This document shows, piece after piece, positions 27,511-36,435 of a stretch of DNA of 56,444 bases (position 1 is its first letter; each line of letters begins with the position of its first letter). A model generated the notes under the pieces. That model did not search any database and was not told where the DNA came from. It was given only the letters and a program-made list of their open reading frames with translations. Source of the stretch: Thermoanaerobaculia bacterium (lineage in GTDB: Bacteria; Acidobacteriota; Thermoanaerobaculia; Multivoradales; JAHZIX01); contig JALXFE010000297.1 in the NCBI GenBank assembly GCA_027069135.1, positions 1 to 56,444 on the forward strand, written 5' to 3'. The position numbers and the translations under genes are program-made.

Positions 27511-27741
27511 TCAGGCAGGGCTGGCGATGAACCCCAGGACGTCTGAAACCGTCTCCATGGCTGCCGCGGCATCGTCGCTGATCTCGATTTCCAAACGATC
27601 CTCCAACTCCACGAGAAGCTGGAGTGCTTTGGGGGAGTCGATCCCGAGATCCGCAACCAGGTTCATCTCGGCCTTGATCTCGTCCTTGTGGGTGCCACTG
27701 ATCTGGGAGAGTACGTCCAGGGCGGTATCCGTCTTGCTCAT
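27511..27741 (-). CDS. acyl carrier protein
   Basis: A 76-residue acidic four-helix carrier. The phosphopantetheine attachment motif is DLGIDSPKAL with S36; the usual residue after Ser is Leu, here Pro, which is uncommon but still seen outside FASII ACPs. Helix II continues with QLLVELEDRLEIEI. The gene starts a short minus-strand operon with the DUF374 acyltransferase and DUF2007 protein. It is divergent from the aminotransferase at 27945. Given the DSP motif and context, it is more likely a specialised ACP than the housekeeping FASII ACP. Confidence 0.88.
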   Translation of the reverse strand: MSKTDTALDVLSQISGTHKDEIKAEMNLVADLGIDSPKALQLLVELEDRLEIEISDDAAAAMETVSDVLGFIASPA

Positions 27742-27944
27742 TCGTTTGAATTCTCTCCGGCTCGCGCCGAAATTGATGATGGATTATCTTTCGGTCCAGG
27801 ACTCAGAAAGCCCCTGCACGAGGAATCTTACCCCGTCCACCGGCGCCGTGGCCCGCCCGAAGAGGGCCGGTCGCCGACGAATTGCGGTAACCTCCACCGG
27901 CGCCGTGCCGGGCGCGCCACCGAAATCACTGCCAGGAGCTTGCG

Positions 27945-29138
27945 ATGACCACCCGAATTCCAGAGCTTAGCCCCCCGCCACGACTCCTTCTGGGACCGGG
28001 CCCCAGCGCCGTTCATCCCCGAGTTCTCGAGGCTCTGGCCAAGCCTACTCTGGGGCATCTCGACCCGGAGTATCTGAAGATCATGGACCGGATGCAACGA
28101 ATGCTCCGGGACCTCTTCCGGACGGAAAACGAGCTGACCTTCGCGGTCAGCGGCACCGGGTCCGCAGGTATGGAGGCGGCGGTGGTCAACCTCATCGAAC
28201 CCGGGGATTCCATGGTGGTCTGTGTCAACGGCGTCTTCGGCGGCCGGATGGTGGATGTCGCCGAACGAGCCGGCGCCCAGGTCACCCGCGCCGAGCGCCC
28301 CTGGGGGGAAGTCTTCACCCCCGAGGATCTGGCTCCCCTCCTGGCCCAGGCCAAGCCCAAGGTGGTGGGGATCGTCATGGCGGAAACCTCCACCGGAGCC
28401 TCCCAGCCCTTAGAAGAAATCTCCCGGCAGGTCCACGAGGCCGGCGCAATGCTCCTGGTGGACGCCGTCACCGCCCTGGGCGGCATGCCCGTGGAGGTCG
28501 ACGCCTGGGGTATCGACGCCATCTACTCCGGCACCCAGAAATGCTTGAGCTGCCCCCCGGGCCTGGCCCCGGTGTCGTTCAACGCCCGGGCTCTGGATGT
28601 GATTCGCAGCCGCCGTACCAAGGTCCGGAGCTGGTATCTGGACGCCTCCATGCTGGCCAGCTATTGGGGAAAGGATAGGGTCTACCATCACACCGCCCCG
28701 ATCAACATGAGCTACGCCCTCTACGAGGCGTTGCGGCTGGTTCACGAGGAGGGCCTTACAGCTTGCTTTGACCGCCACCAGCGCAACCACCAGGCTTTGG
28801 CCGCGGGCCTCGAAGCTTTGGGAATTCACTTCACCGCTCAGGAAGGCCACCGACTGCCTATGCTCAACGCCGTGTCGATTCCCAAAGGCGTCGAAGATGG
28901 CCCCGTCCGAAAGGGGCTCCTGGAGCGCTTCGACATCGAAATCGGCGGCGGATTGGGCGCTTTCGCCGGCAAGGTCTGGCGCATCGGCTTGATGGGCCAC
29001 GGATCCCGTCAAAACAACGTATTGCTGTTCCTGGCGGCTTTAGAGCAGCTCCTCGCGGAGCAGGGCTACGGGTTCGACGCCGGAGCCAGCATCGCCGCGG
29101 CCAACGGAGTCTATGGCCGCACGGAGAGGCAGGCTTAA
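27945..29138 (+). CDS. class V aminotransferase, alanine-glyoxylate type
   Basis: A 397-residue fold-type I PLP enzyme. Key segments are [55 protein letters not shown] (PLP Asp) and [17 protein letters not shown] with the Schiff-base lysine. The pattern matches alanine-glyoxylate/serine-glyoxylate/serine-pyruvate aminotransferases. It would interconvert glyoxylate and glycine using alanine or serine. The stop overlaps the convergent pyrE stop by 4 bp. No other glyoxylate-cycle or ureide genes are nearby, so the exact donor is not decided. Confidence 0.9.
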   Translation: MTTRIPELSPPPRLLLGPGPSAVHPRVLEALAKPTLGHLDPEYLKIMDRMQRMLRDLFRTENELTFAVSGTGSAGMEAAVVNLIEPGDSMVVCVNGVFGGRMVDVAERAGAQVTRAERPWGEVFTPEDLAPLLAQAKPKVVGIVMAETSTGASQPLEEISRQVHEAGAMLLVDAVTALGGMPVEVDAWGIDAIYSGTQKCLSCPPGLAPVSFNARALDVIRSRRTKVRSWYLDASMLASYWGKDRVYHHTAPINMSYALYEALRLVHEEGLTACFDRHQRNHQALAAGLEALGIHFTAQEGHRLPMLNAVSIPKGVEDGPVRKGLLERFDIEIGGGLGAFAGKVWRIGLMGHGSRQNNVLLFLAALEQLLAEQGYGFDAGASIAAANGVYGRTERQA

Positions 29139-29842
29139 GACCTTCGAAACTCCAGATTCCGCTCTCGGTGCCAGGCTTCCGGATCCTCAAAATAAGCCTC
29201 CACCGCCTGGCGGTCGGCAGTGCTCAGCAGCTTCGCCCCCTCGGCCACCGCCAGGATGGTCCCTCGGTCCGTCACCGAGTGCAGCCGAGCCCCATGGCTC
29301 CCCAAGACCTCGGCGCCGCCCTGCTGACGATCGAAGAGCACCAGGGCATCCGCCACCGTTCCACCGGCCTCCCGAAGAGCCTCCAAGAAGCCGATCTTGC
29401 TGCCTCCGTCGGTGATCAAATCCTCGACCAACAAGACCCGATCCCCGGACCGGACCTGGCCCTCGACCTTGGAAGCGATGCCATGGCCCTTCGCCTTCTT
29501 GCGCACGTAGAGCATGCGACGCCCCAACCCCTGGGCCAGATACGCAGCGAAAGGAATCCCTGCCGTCTCCCCTCCGGCCACGGCCTCGAACTGCGCCCCG
29601 CCCCGCTCCAACACCGTTAGCGCCGCCGCCACAAAAAGACTCATAAATGCCGGCTCGGAAATCACGCGCCGGCAATTGATGTAAATCGGGCTGAAATTCC
29701 CTGAAGCCAGCCGAAACGGCTCTTCCAACCGAATCCGCACCGCCTCCGCCTCCCAAAACATCAATGCCGCCGCCTCCCGGAGGCGGGGGAGAACGTGGTC
29801 ACTCAGGTTGTGGGTCATGGTCTCGTCCTCCAAATCTCTCAT
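29135..29842 (-). CDS. pyrE: orotate phosphoribosyltransferase
   Basis: A 235-residue type I phosphoribosyltransferase. The PRPP-binding loop is [14 protein letters not shown] (about residues 136-149); [15 protein letters not shown] carries the flexible catalytic loop and [13 protein letters not shown] the orotate-binding N-terminal part. It makes orotidine monophosphate in de novo pyrimidine synthesis. The first ATG (29842) overlaps the stop of the upstream STAND gene as TGATG, a classic translational coupling; ATG at 29818 is an alternative. Having a housekeeping gene translated off a defence-like gene is unusual. Confidence 0.9.
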   Translation of the reverse strand: MRDLEDETMTHNLSDHVLPRLREAAALMFWEAEAVRIRLEEPFRLASGNFSPIYINCRRVISEPAFMSLFVAAALTVLERGGAQFEAVAGGETAGIPFAAYLAQGLGRRMLYVRKKAKGHGIASKVEGQVRSGDRVLLVEDLITDGGSKIGFLEALREAGGTVADALVLFDRQQGGAEVLGSHGARLHSVTDRGTILAVAEGAKLLSTADRQAVEAYFEDPEAWHRERNLEFRRS

Positions 29843-32800
29843 CAGAAATAGCCCACCAGCTCTCGTTCCCGCTTCTTGGCTTGAGCCTTCTCTAGCTCTT
29901 TCTCGATCAGCCTGATTCCCTCCCGGGCCACCTCTTGTACTTCCGGCCGATCATCTGTGACGAATCCGGTGAACGCATCCAGCCAGCTCTGCCAGAACGA
30001 GGTGCCGTCCCCAGCGATCGTGAGGCCGCCGGATCCCCAGATCGTCTGCCGGGCGACGCTGTTGGGCGCATGGCCAGCGTCAACAGCCATCTGAGCTTTC
30101 CTAGCCCACGGTTCGTCTGGCTTTCCCGCTAGGGGCCTCAGGTGGTGCCCCCGCAGCTCTTCTATGTGCAGCAGTTCACAAAAAAGGACCAGGTCGTCTG
30201 CCACGAGCTCCTCAACCACCCGCCGCACCCCCAGGCCACGGGGTGACTCCGACAAGACTGTCAGAAGCTCGCTCCGATGCTCTCGGTCGAGGGCTCTTGT
30301 CGCCAACGAGTAGACGCCGTTAAGCGCCCCGTCCTTGGCCAGGAAACCGTCTCGAGCTCGAGCTCGCAGCCATTCGGCCGCCAACTCGCCGTCCCCCCCA
30401 AGAATCTCACCGAGCCAATACTCTTCCGTCGTCGGGAACCGAGATTTACGCCAACGGAGCACCGCCTGGCGCCAGACCGGGCGGATTTCATCTTCTACCA
30501 CCCCCTGGGCCTCCGCACACCACATACCCATCGCCGCCGAAGCGGCGACTTTCCACTCCGGATGCTCGAGCAAGAGCTCCAGCGTACGCATCGGGGTCTC
30601 GCCGCGAAGACAGAGCGTTTCGATCTCTTCGAGATGGGAAGGGGAAATCGATAGAGCAGCCTCCAGGAGACTCGGATCGGGTTCCTGCAAAGTCAGTACG
30701 ATCTTCAAGGCCTCTAGAGCCTTGGTCCCGTCCTCTAGCCGCCGCTTCATCACTTCGGCCCAACCCTCGAGCTTGGCCTCCACAGCCTTGTGTAGAAACG
30801 GCCGGGACAGGGAATCCTCTACCCCTGCCCGGTCCATCGCCGTCAGCCACTCCAGGGAATCCTGGACCCGCTGTGCAAGCTCGGTGCAAAGAACCGGTGT
30901 CATTCTCTGCCACCGGCGACCCACCGCCTGGGCCTCGGACTCCACCGATGCCAGCCGGGCTGCAACCCTTTGCGGCGCCTCCGAGCTCCAGGATCGAGCC
31001 AGGGTCCGCACCTTTTCGAGGTGGTCGGAGCGCCACTGTTCAGGGTCGCCGACAGCCCCCTTGGGATCCGGGTACAGGACTTCGTATTCGTCGTCGAGGT
31101 GCAGGCCGAGAGGTTGCCCAATCTTCAATGCCTGGCGTTCAAACTCCGATCGCAGAGCACAACTGTCTACGGCCTTCTCTGCAAGATCCTCCAGAACGAC
31201 TCTGCCGGTGGCCTGCAGGAACTCTTCCTCCTCCGGCGTCCACCTCCCCCCCGGGCACGGATGCGCGGGAACAAGCCAAGGCCTCAAGGCTTGTGCGATA
31301 TGGGGTGCCCACTTCGGCTGGATCTCCGGCAGCTGGTCCCGAGCGGACTTCCAAATGCTCCGAACTTCTTCCAGATCTTCTCGGGACAGCGCAGAAATCT
31401 GCCAATTCAGCTGATCGCCCATGATGGGATTCCCAAAGGTGACCCCGAAATCTGCCGTGAAAATCAGGAGCAAGGCTTGGAAGGCGACCTCTAGGGATAC
31501 CCCAGCCGTCAGGAAAGGTTTGATCTGCCGTAATAGGAGTCGTCGTTTCTTGCCGGAAGTCAGATCATGGTCCGGTGTGCGGACCCAGCGTGCCAGGATC
31601 TCGAGAGCACGCCTCGTGGCATCCGCGGTACCTCCGCTCGCCACCACTGCTTTGATCAACCAGGAGATCGCCTGTTCCGGTGCTCCCTGCAGCAACTCCG
31701 ACCCGACTTCGAGGAGACCATGTCTGTAACGCCGAGCCGTCCTTTCGGCACGCTCCCGGCCGGAGGAGGCATAGAGAGCCCACACGTCTCTTGAATCGGT
31801 CTTCTCGACCAAAGATTCGAGCCAGTCCTCGTCCAGCTTCGCTCCAGCCTCTTTCGGCCAGATAGCGGCGGCCACAGCGCTAGCCCGACTGGGGGCTCTA
31901 TCCAGGAGCGGATCAATGGGGAGGCTCGTACTCTTCCCCCGGAAAAACACCTCGGAGAGCAGCGCTGAGCGCAGAACCAACGGCTCGACCGCCAGGTTCC
32001 CGTCCTGCCGGTCTGCGAGAACCCCGCCCGTCGCCAGCCCGATCACTTCCTCCTGGATCTCCGACGGACAACGACCCCGGAAGTCTGCCACCGCCTCCAT
32101 CGGCATCCCTGTCTCCCCGCCAGCCGCGAAGGCCGCCAGGGTTCGCAGGGGGTCAGTACCCAGCAGGCCCTCGAAGGCCCGGACCTCCCGGAGGAGGCTA
32201 CGACCCGAGAAAACATCTGCTTCTTCGCCCTTCAGCACCATGGATGCCAGTGTCATCGCGAGACCCGGTTTGTTGGCGGCTTGGTCGATCAGCCGCTTCA
32301 CCAAGACTTCCGGAGGGTGGGTGCTGAAGGCAGCTCCAAGGCTCTCGAGGTCTACCCCGGCGGAGGCGTAGACCCGGGCGATTTCTTTCCGAGTCATGAG
32401 CTCCAGGCCGTGAATCTTGGAGGAACCGACAACCAGGGCTTCGGCCACCTTCTCCTGCGCTCCCGGCCAGCAGCTGGCGATGATTGGGAACTTGCCATCC
32501 ATCTGTTCGCGGAGATTTCTGAGGCTGTCGAGGACTCCCGGGTCACCGTGAGCATCGTCCACGAGGACCGCGATTTCCGGGGACTCATCGAGGCGGAGAT
32601 CGAGGATCGCATCCTTGATCGCGTCTTCGTCGGTCTGCACCAGGAAAAGGCCGGTACCCTCGAGCGCCAGCTGGCGCAGGAGGAAGGTTTTCCCGGCACC
32701 GGGTTGGCCTGAAAGGATGCGATCACCTTGGGTGCTGCGAAGCCATGCCAGGTCCGCCTCTCTGCCTACCAACGTCGAGCTCAAGGAAGGGCGCCGGCTC

Positions 32801-33282
32801 TTGGGAAAGACCGATAGCACCGATGCCGAGCCCGTGATGCCCAGCTCCTTGCGCCATCGGCTGCTGTGGCGGAGAAGCTCGGCGACACCCTCCTGGTCCA
32901 CGGTCTGGAGGAGGACGAATCCACGCTTGCGGGCCTCTTCTTTGAGCGTTCTTCGTTTTTTCGGTGTCGCGCGCCGACTGGTGACGAAGACCGCCTTGCG
33001 CCGTGGGAATCGTTCCTTGGCCTGAGCGTCCAGGCTCTTTCGGAGGTTGCGGACAAAGTCTTGGCTCGTCGTACAGACCAGGGGATAGGCTTCGGCCTTT
33101 CCGTCCGCGATGGCACCATCCTCTCCGGCGTCGTTGCCGCCGGACACAGGGACGAGAGTAGGGTAGCGCTTCTGAAGGAGGCCACATACGCAGCGCTCGA
33201 AGAGAGTGTGGTCGGTCAGGGTCTCCAGCCGCTCCACGATGCGCTTGTAGAGGGGATCCTGAAGAGTTGTCAGAGGTTTCAT
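29842..33282 (-). CDS. STAND NTPase with restriction-endonuclease-like N-terminus (Avs-like candidate defence protein)
   Basis: A ~1146-residue protein (ATG at 33282; an upstream TTG at 33318 is possible). Residues ~5-150 resemble the REase/Mrr-like fold of STAND-associated effectors: GGNDAGEDG (near residue 48), the PLVCTTSQD strand, then NLRKSL and KAVFVTSRRATP. The usual catalytic E/QxK lysine is not in place, so nuclease activity is uncertain. A STAND-type NTPase follows: LVGREADL, Walker A GQPGAGKT (about 192-199), Walker B VLVDDAH (about 239-245). The remaining ~700 residues are helical, possibly HEAT-like. Avs-type proteins use this effector-NTPase-repeat architecture to sense phage proteins. 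It is 16 bp behind a toxin gene and coupled to pyrE. Confidence 0.75.
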   Translation of the reverse strand: MKPLTTLQDPLYKRIVERLETLTDHTLFERCVCGLLQKRYPTLVPVSGGNDAGEDGAIADGKAEAYPLVCTTSQDFVRNLRKSLDAQAKERFPRRKAVFVTSRRATPKKRRTLKEEARKRGFVLLQTVDQEGVAELLRHSSRWRKELGITGSASVLSVFPKSRRPSLSSTLVGREADLAWLRSTQGDRILSGQPGAGKTFLLRQLALEGTGLFLVQTDEDAIKDAILDLRLDESPEIAVLVDDAHGDPGVLDSLRNLREQMDGKFPIIASCWPGAQEKVAEALVVGSSKIHGLELMTRKEIARVYASAGVDLESLGAAFSTHPPEVLVKRLIDQAANKPGLAMTLASMVLKGEEADVFSGRSLLREVRAFEGLLGTDPLRTLAAFAAGGETGMPMEAVADFRGRCPSEIQEEVIGLATGGVLADRQDGNLAVEPLVLRSALLSEVFFRGKSTSLPIDPLLDRAPSRASAVAAAIWPKEAGAKLDEDWLESLVEKTDSRDVWALYASSGRERAERTARRYRHGLLEVGSELLQGAPEQAISWLIKAVVASGGTADATRRALEILARWVRTPDHDLTSGKKRRLLLRQIKPFLTAGVSLEVAFQALLLIFTADFGVTFGNPIMGDQLNWQISALSREDLEEVRSIWKSARDQLPEIQPKWAPHIAQALRPWLVPAHPCPGGRWTPEEEEFLQATGRVVLEDLAEKAVDSCALRSEFERQALKIGQPLGLHLDDEYEVLYPDPKGAVGDPEQWRSDHLEKVRTLARSWSSEAPQRVAARLASVESEAQAVGRRWQRMTPVLCTELAQRVQDSLEWLTAMDRAGVEDSLSRPFLHKAVEAKLEGWAEVMKRRLEDGTKALEALKIVLTLQEPDPSLLEAALSISPSHLEEIETLCLRGETPMRTLELLLEHPEWKVAASAAMGMWCAEAQGVVEDEIRPVWRQAVLRWRKSRFPTTEEYWLGEILGGDGELAAEWLRARARDGFLAKDGALNGVYSLATRALDREHRSELLTVLSESPRGLGVRRVVEELVADDLVLFCELLHIEELRGHHLRPLAGKPDEPWARKAQMAVDAGHAPNSVARQTIWGSGGLTIAGDGTSFWQSWLDAFTGFVTDDRPEVQEVAREGIRLIEKELEKAQAKKRERELVGYF

Positions 33283-33298
33283 CTGGTGCCCGTTCGCC

Positions 33299-33895
33299 TC
33301 AGAGCTCGCCTCGCTCAAACTTACTCAACTGGGTCTGAAAGCGCGTAATGAGATCCGCACCACCGTCGAAGCCTCTGCGGCTGATCAAATCCAGCCCGTC
33401 GAAGGCCTGTCGGATGTCGGCGGATGAGGCCCCTTCGAGGAGGAAACCTATATCCATTCGATCTTTGTCTCGCCATGCCAGTACCTTCATGGCCAGCAGG
33501 TGACCGAGGGAGGCGACGGGGATCGTCACGCCCGGCAGGACCTCCAGCTCCTCCGCCGCCCGGGTAACTTCCGCCTCGATCCCGCAGACGGCACTCAGGA
33601 GGTCCACCACGCCCCCATCGCTCGTGTAGCCTGGACAGATCAGACGCACCCCCCGAATCTGCCGCTTAGACTTTCGCTCCAACACGGCGTGCTGCTGGTA
33701 GCCGCGGCCAAACAACGTTCGAATCAGAAGCTCGACTTCGGAGTCGGGTTTGAGAAAGATCGCGATATCTACGTCCGAAGTGGCACGCACCTTCGCCCGA
33801 GCGGCCATAGCCAGAGCTCCGACCAACGCCCAACGGGTCTCCAGCTGCTCGAGATCGGTAGCGATCCGAACCAAGACCGCACCGAGCCGGTTCAA
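33299..33895 (-). CDS. MenT1/AbiEii-type nucleotidyltransferase toxin
   Basis: A ~198-residue nucleotidyltransferase-fold protein. The active-site region is WALVGALAMAAR followed by TSDVDIAIF, giving the DxD (DVD) metal-binding pair, then GVVDLLSAV as the third acid. It resembles the mycobacterial MenT1 (Rv0078A) class of AbiEii-like toxins, which transfer pyrimidines to tRNA acceptor ends and block translation. I use the TTG at 33895: it overlaps the antitoxin stop (TTGA) and GAGGGGAAGG lies directly upstream. A longer ORF to 33934 would overlap the antitoxin by 43 bp. The DUF6036-like label is another possibility. Confidence 0.75.
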   Translation of the reverse strand: MNRLGAVLVRIATDLEQLETRWALVGALAMAARAKVRATSDVDIAIFLKPDSEVELLIRTLFGRGYQQHAVLERKSKRQIRGVRLICPGYTSDGGVVDLLSAVCGIEAEVTRAAEELEVLPGVTIPVASLGHLLAMKVLAWRDKDRMDIGFLLEGASSADIRQAFDGLDLISRRGFDGGADLITRFQTQLSKFERGEL

Positions 33896-34107
33896 GCCTT
33901 CCCCTCTCCGGGATACGAAGGAGCCTCCATCCACCCGATCGGATTGCGCGTGTGGAGCCAGTCCAACAGCCGTGCCCGGATCTCTGGCTCATCCGCTCCC
34001 GGAAACTCTCGTCGCAACCGCTGGACTTGCATCTGCTCTACAGTCTCGTAGAGGTCGAAGAGCGCTTCCATGCGGGCGATGACTTCGGGGTCGCGTCGGG
34101 CTGCCAT
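33892..34107 (-). CDS. Rv0078B-like antitoxin
   Basis: A 71-residue acidic and basic helical protein, upstream partner of the nucleotidyltransferase. Diagnostic segments LFDLYETVEQM, RLRREFPGADEPEIRARL and DWLHTRN match my recollection of the Rv0078B-related antitoxin family (MenA1). It would neutralise the toxin by binding or by altering its modification state. It is the first gene of the minus-strand run antitoxin-toxin-STAND-pyrE, and is divergent from the ApaH-like gene at 34205. Confidence 0.75.
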   Translation of the reverse strand: MAARRDPEVIARMEALFDLYETVEQMQVQRLRREFPGADEPEIRARLLDWLHTRNPIGWMEAPSYPGEGKA

Positions 34108-34204
34108 AGGCCTATTCTACCTGGTCGAGGGAGGGAGGGAACGGCTAGCGGCGGAGTCCTTACCCCTTGCATCCGAGGCAAGAATCGGACATCTTCGGCC
34201 CCGC

Positions 34205-35032
34205 ATGGCCACGTACGCAATCGGTGACATCCACGGCTGTTTCTCGACGCTCAAGAAGCTCTTGAAGAAAATGCCCTTTGATGCGCAGAGAGATCGACTC
34301 TGGTTGGTCGGGGATCTGGTCAACAAGGGACCGAAGTCTTTGGAGGTGCTGCGTTGGGCCTGGGATCTGGATCGGCAAATGGGAGGTCGGTTCCAGGCGG
34401 TGTTGGGAAATCATGACCTCCACCTCCTGGCGGTGGCCCAGGGGAGCGTACGGCCCCGAGGGGGCGATACTTTGCGCAAAATCCTTCGAGCACCGGATCG
34501 GCACAGATTGTTGGGTTGGCTGCGTCGTCGTCCGGTGTTGGTGCGAGACGGAGATTACCTGCTGCTCCACGCGGGTCTTCCTCCCCGCTGGAGCCTTCGC
34601 AAAGCGGAGCGAAAGGCGCTCAAGATCCAGGCCATGATGGATTCTCGAAGCCGGCGCCGGCTGCTGCGCCGCAGCCGGATCCGTAACGGGTCGCAGAGAC
34701 CCAAGGTATTGACCGACCTACAGAAACGGCAGCGGGATCTGGCCTACCTCACGCGGCTGCGCACTTGCACCGCCCGGGGCCTACCCTCCTCCTTCAGCGG
34801 CCCCCCGGAAGAGACCCCGGCAGGGTTCTTCCCTTGGTTCGAGGTTCCGGGCCGCAAGAGCGTCCACGCCACCATCATCTGTGGTCATTGGGCGGCTTTG
34901 GGGCTTCGGGTTCAACCGGGCTTGATGGCCTTAGACTCCGGCTGTGCCTGGGGGAACGGTCTGACGGCTATTCGGCTGGAGGATCGCGAGATCTTCCGAC
35001 AGAAAAATGCGGAAAAGAGGTTCTGGCCATGA
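34205..35032 (+). CDS. apaH: symmetrical bis(5'-nucleosyl)-tetraphosphatase (ApaH-like)
   Basis: A 275-residue calcineurin-like phosphoesterase of normal ApaH length. The metal motifs are GDIHG (residues 6-10), GDLVNKGPKS and GNHDLHLL; the ApaH-typical LLHAGLPPRWSL and LDSGCAWGNGL are present. It hydrolyses Ap4A symmetrically to two ADP and also removes Np4-type caps from mRNA. I use the ATG at 34205, where the fold begins; the upstream frame lacks similarity. Its stop overlaps the next start as ATGA, so the serine hydrolase is translationally coupled to it. Confidence 0.9.
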   Translation: MATYAIGDIHGCFSTLKKLLKKMPFDAQRDRLWLVGDLVNKGPKSLEVLRWAWDLDRQMGGRFQAVLGNHDLHLLAVAQGSVRPRGGDTLRKILRAPDRHRLLGWLRRRPVLVRDGDYLLLHAGLPPRWSLRKAERKALKIQAMMDSRSRRRLLRRSRIRNGSQRPKVLTDLQKRQRDLAYLTRLRTCTARGLPSSFSGPPEETPAGFFPWFEVPGRKSVHATIICGHWAALGLRVQPGLMALDSGCAWGNGLTAIRLEDREIFRQKNAEKRFWP

Positions 35033-36225
35033 CCCCGACGGATCCCGAGGTCCTGCCCCGCACTGTCAAGGCCTTCGAGGTCGGACGCCGGGAAGGGCTC
35101 CACCAAGGAGGGCTCTTCTATGTCTCCCGCCAGGGTCAAGTCATCGCGGACTTCGCTCTCGGAGAAGCTCGTCCGGGCCGAGGGATGGAGGCGACGACCC
35201 CCATCCTCTGGTTGTCGGCCTGCAAACCCTTCGCCGCGGTGGCCATCGCCCAGCTTTGGGAGGACGGCAGCCTCGATCTCGACGACCCCATCGCCCTCCA
35301 TGTCCCGGAGTTTGCCGAACGGGGAAAGGACAAGATCACGCTGCGCCACGCCCTGACCCATACCGGAGGATTTCGCCTGCTCAATCTCGGCTGGCCCCAC
35401 GCCACCTGGGAGGAGGTCATCGAAAAAATCTGCCAGGCCCGCCCGGAGCCCCGCTGGGTCCTGGGGCAGACCGCCGGCTACCACCTGGCCTCGAGCTGGT
35501 TCATTCTGGGGGAGGTCGTCCGACGGCGCAGCGGTCACCCTTTCGAAGAGTACGTCCGAGAGAAGATCTTCGAACCCCTCGGGATGACCCGGTCCTGGAT
35601 CGGCATGCCGGAGGAGGAATTCGATCGCATCGGGGAAGAGATCGCGGTGATGGAAAACACCGAGAGCCGCACCGCGGTGGCCTTCCCCTGGCATCAACGC
35701 CCCTACCTGACACGGTGCAACCCGGGAGCCAACGGCTGCGGCCCCATGCGCGATCTGGCCCGGCTCTACGAGATGTTTCTGCGCCGCGGAACCACCCCTT
35801 CGGGAGAACGGTTCCTGCGCCCCCAAACCGTGGAGGCCCTCTCCTGCCCCCACCGCGTAGGATTGTTCGACAAGACGTTTCGAGCCTATCTGGATTGGGG
35901 CCTGGGCCTGATCATCAACTCCCGGCACTATGTCGCCTCGCAGACCGATAAGTCCGGCGCTGAGGGCCGGTCCACCGTGCCCCACGACGAACCCATCGTG
36001 CCCTACGACGAACCCATCGTGCCCTACGGCTATGGCCGCTACGCCTCTCGCCGGACCTTCGGCCACAGTGGGCGCCGCTCCTCCACCGCCTTCGCGGACC
36101 CGGAGCACGGCTTGGCCGTCGCCTTCGCGGTCAACGGCATTCCCGCCGCCCAGCACCACGAAGAACGCACCCGCGCCCTGGTCGAGGGCATCTACCACGA
36201 CCTGGGTCTGGCACCGTCGGGGTAG
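35029..36225 (+). CDS. beta-lactamase-family (class C-like) serine hydrolase
   Basis: A 398-residue serine hydrolase of the beta-lactamase/EstB superfamily. The SxxK motif is SACK (S63, K66); LTHTGGF, AGYHLASSW (position of the YxN motif) and FGHSGRRSS (KTG-like) follow. Typical activities are esterase, peptidase or amidase; no signal peptide is seen, so it is probably cytosolic. ATG at 35029 overlaps the apaH stop. A 21-bp tandem duplication (about 35980-36021) duplicates DEPIVPY in frame, inserting seven residues just before YGYGRY; this looks recent. Confidence 0.85.
   Translation: MTPTDPEVLPRTVKAFEVGRREGLHQGGLFYVSRQGQVIADFALGEARPGRGMEATTPILWLSACKPFAAVAIAQLWEDGSLDLDDPIALHVPEFAERGKDKITLRHALTHTGGFRLLNLGWPHATWEEVIEKICQARPEPRWVLGQTAGYHLASSWFILGEVVRRRSGHPFEEYVREKIFEPLGMTRSWIGMPEEEFDRIGEEIAVMENTESRTAVAFPWHQRPYLTRCNPGANGCGPMRDLARLYEMFLRRGTTPSGERFLRPQTVEALSCPHRVGLFDKTFRAYLDWGLGLIINSRHYVASQTDKSGAEGRSTVPHDEPIVPYDEPIVPYGYGRYASRRTFGHSGRRSSTAFADPEHGLAVAFAVNGIPAAQHHEERTRALVEGIYHDLGLAPSG
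35980..36021 (+). repeat. 21-bp in-frame tandem duplication
   Basis: Two consecutive 21-bp units, 35980-36000 and 36001-36021, differ at one base (CCCCACGACG versus CCCTACGACG) and are followed by CCCTAC of a third partial unit. They encode repeated DEPIVPH/Y-type heptads in the serine hydrolase. The near identity at the DNA level suggests replication slippage. Confidence 0.85.
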
Positions 36226-36240
36226 GGCTTCCGACCCAGG

Positions 36241-36341
36241 GGCCCGGTAGTGTCCGACTTTGGATTCGCTCCGCGCACCAGCGCGGCGGATAGGCGCTCG
36301 AGAAGCCCTGCCCATCTCAAAGTAGGACACTACCTAGGGCC
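36241..36341. repeat. 101-bp inverted-repeat element (MITE- or REP-like)
   Basis: The terminal arms at 36241-36262 and 36318-36341 are almost perfect inverted repeats sharing GGTAGTGTCC and ACTTTG, differing by one substitution and a 2-nt insertion. An internal perfect hairpin (CCGCGC 36271-36276, GCGCGG 36281-36286, loop ACCA) lies between them. The element fills the gap between the serine hydrolase stop and the EndoQ-UvrD start. It could fold as a large cruciform or RNA hairpin. No other copy is visible here. Confidence 0.75.
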
Positions 36342-36435
36342 TCGGTACCGTGGCGCGGAAGCCTCCGGTCGCATAGAATCCGTCCCGTACCTCATCCTTG
36401 AGGGCGATACCTCCTCACCCCGACCGGAAGGCGGC

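Noticed and set aside
34912-36330. 472-codon minus-strand frame opposite the serine hydrolase
   Set aside because: The plus-strand gene has clear SxxK and HTGG motifs and is coupled to apaH; the antisense frame also runs into the inverted-repeat element and has no motifs.
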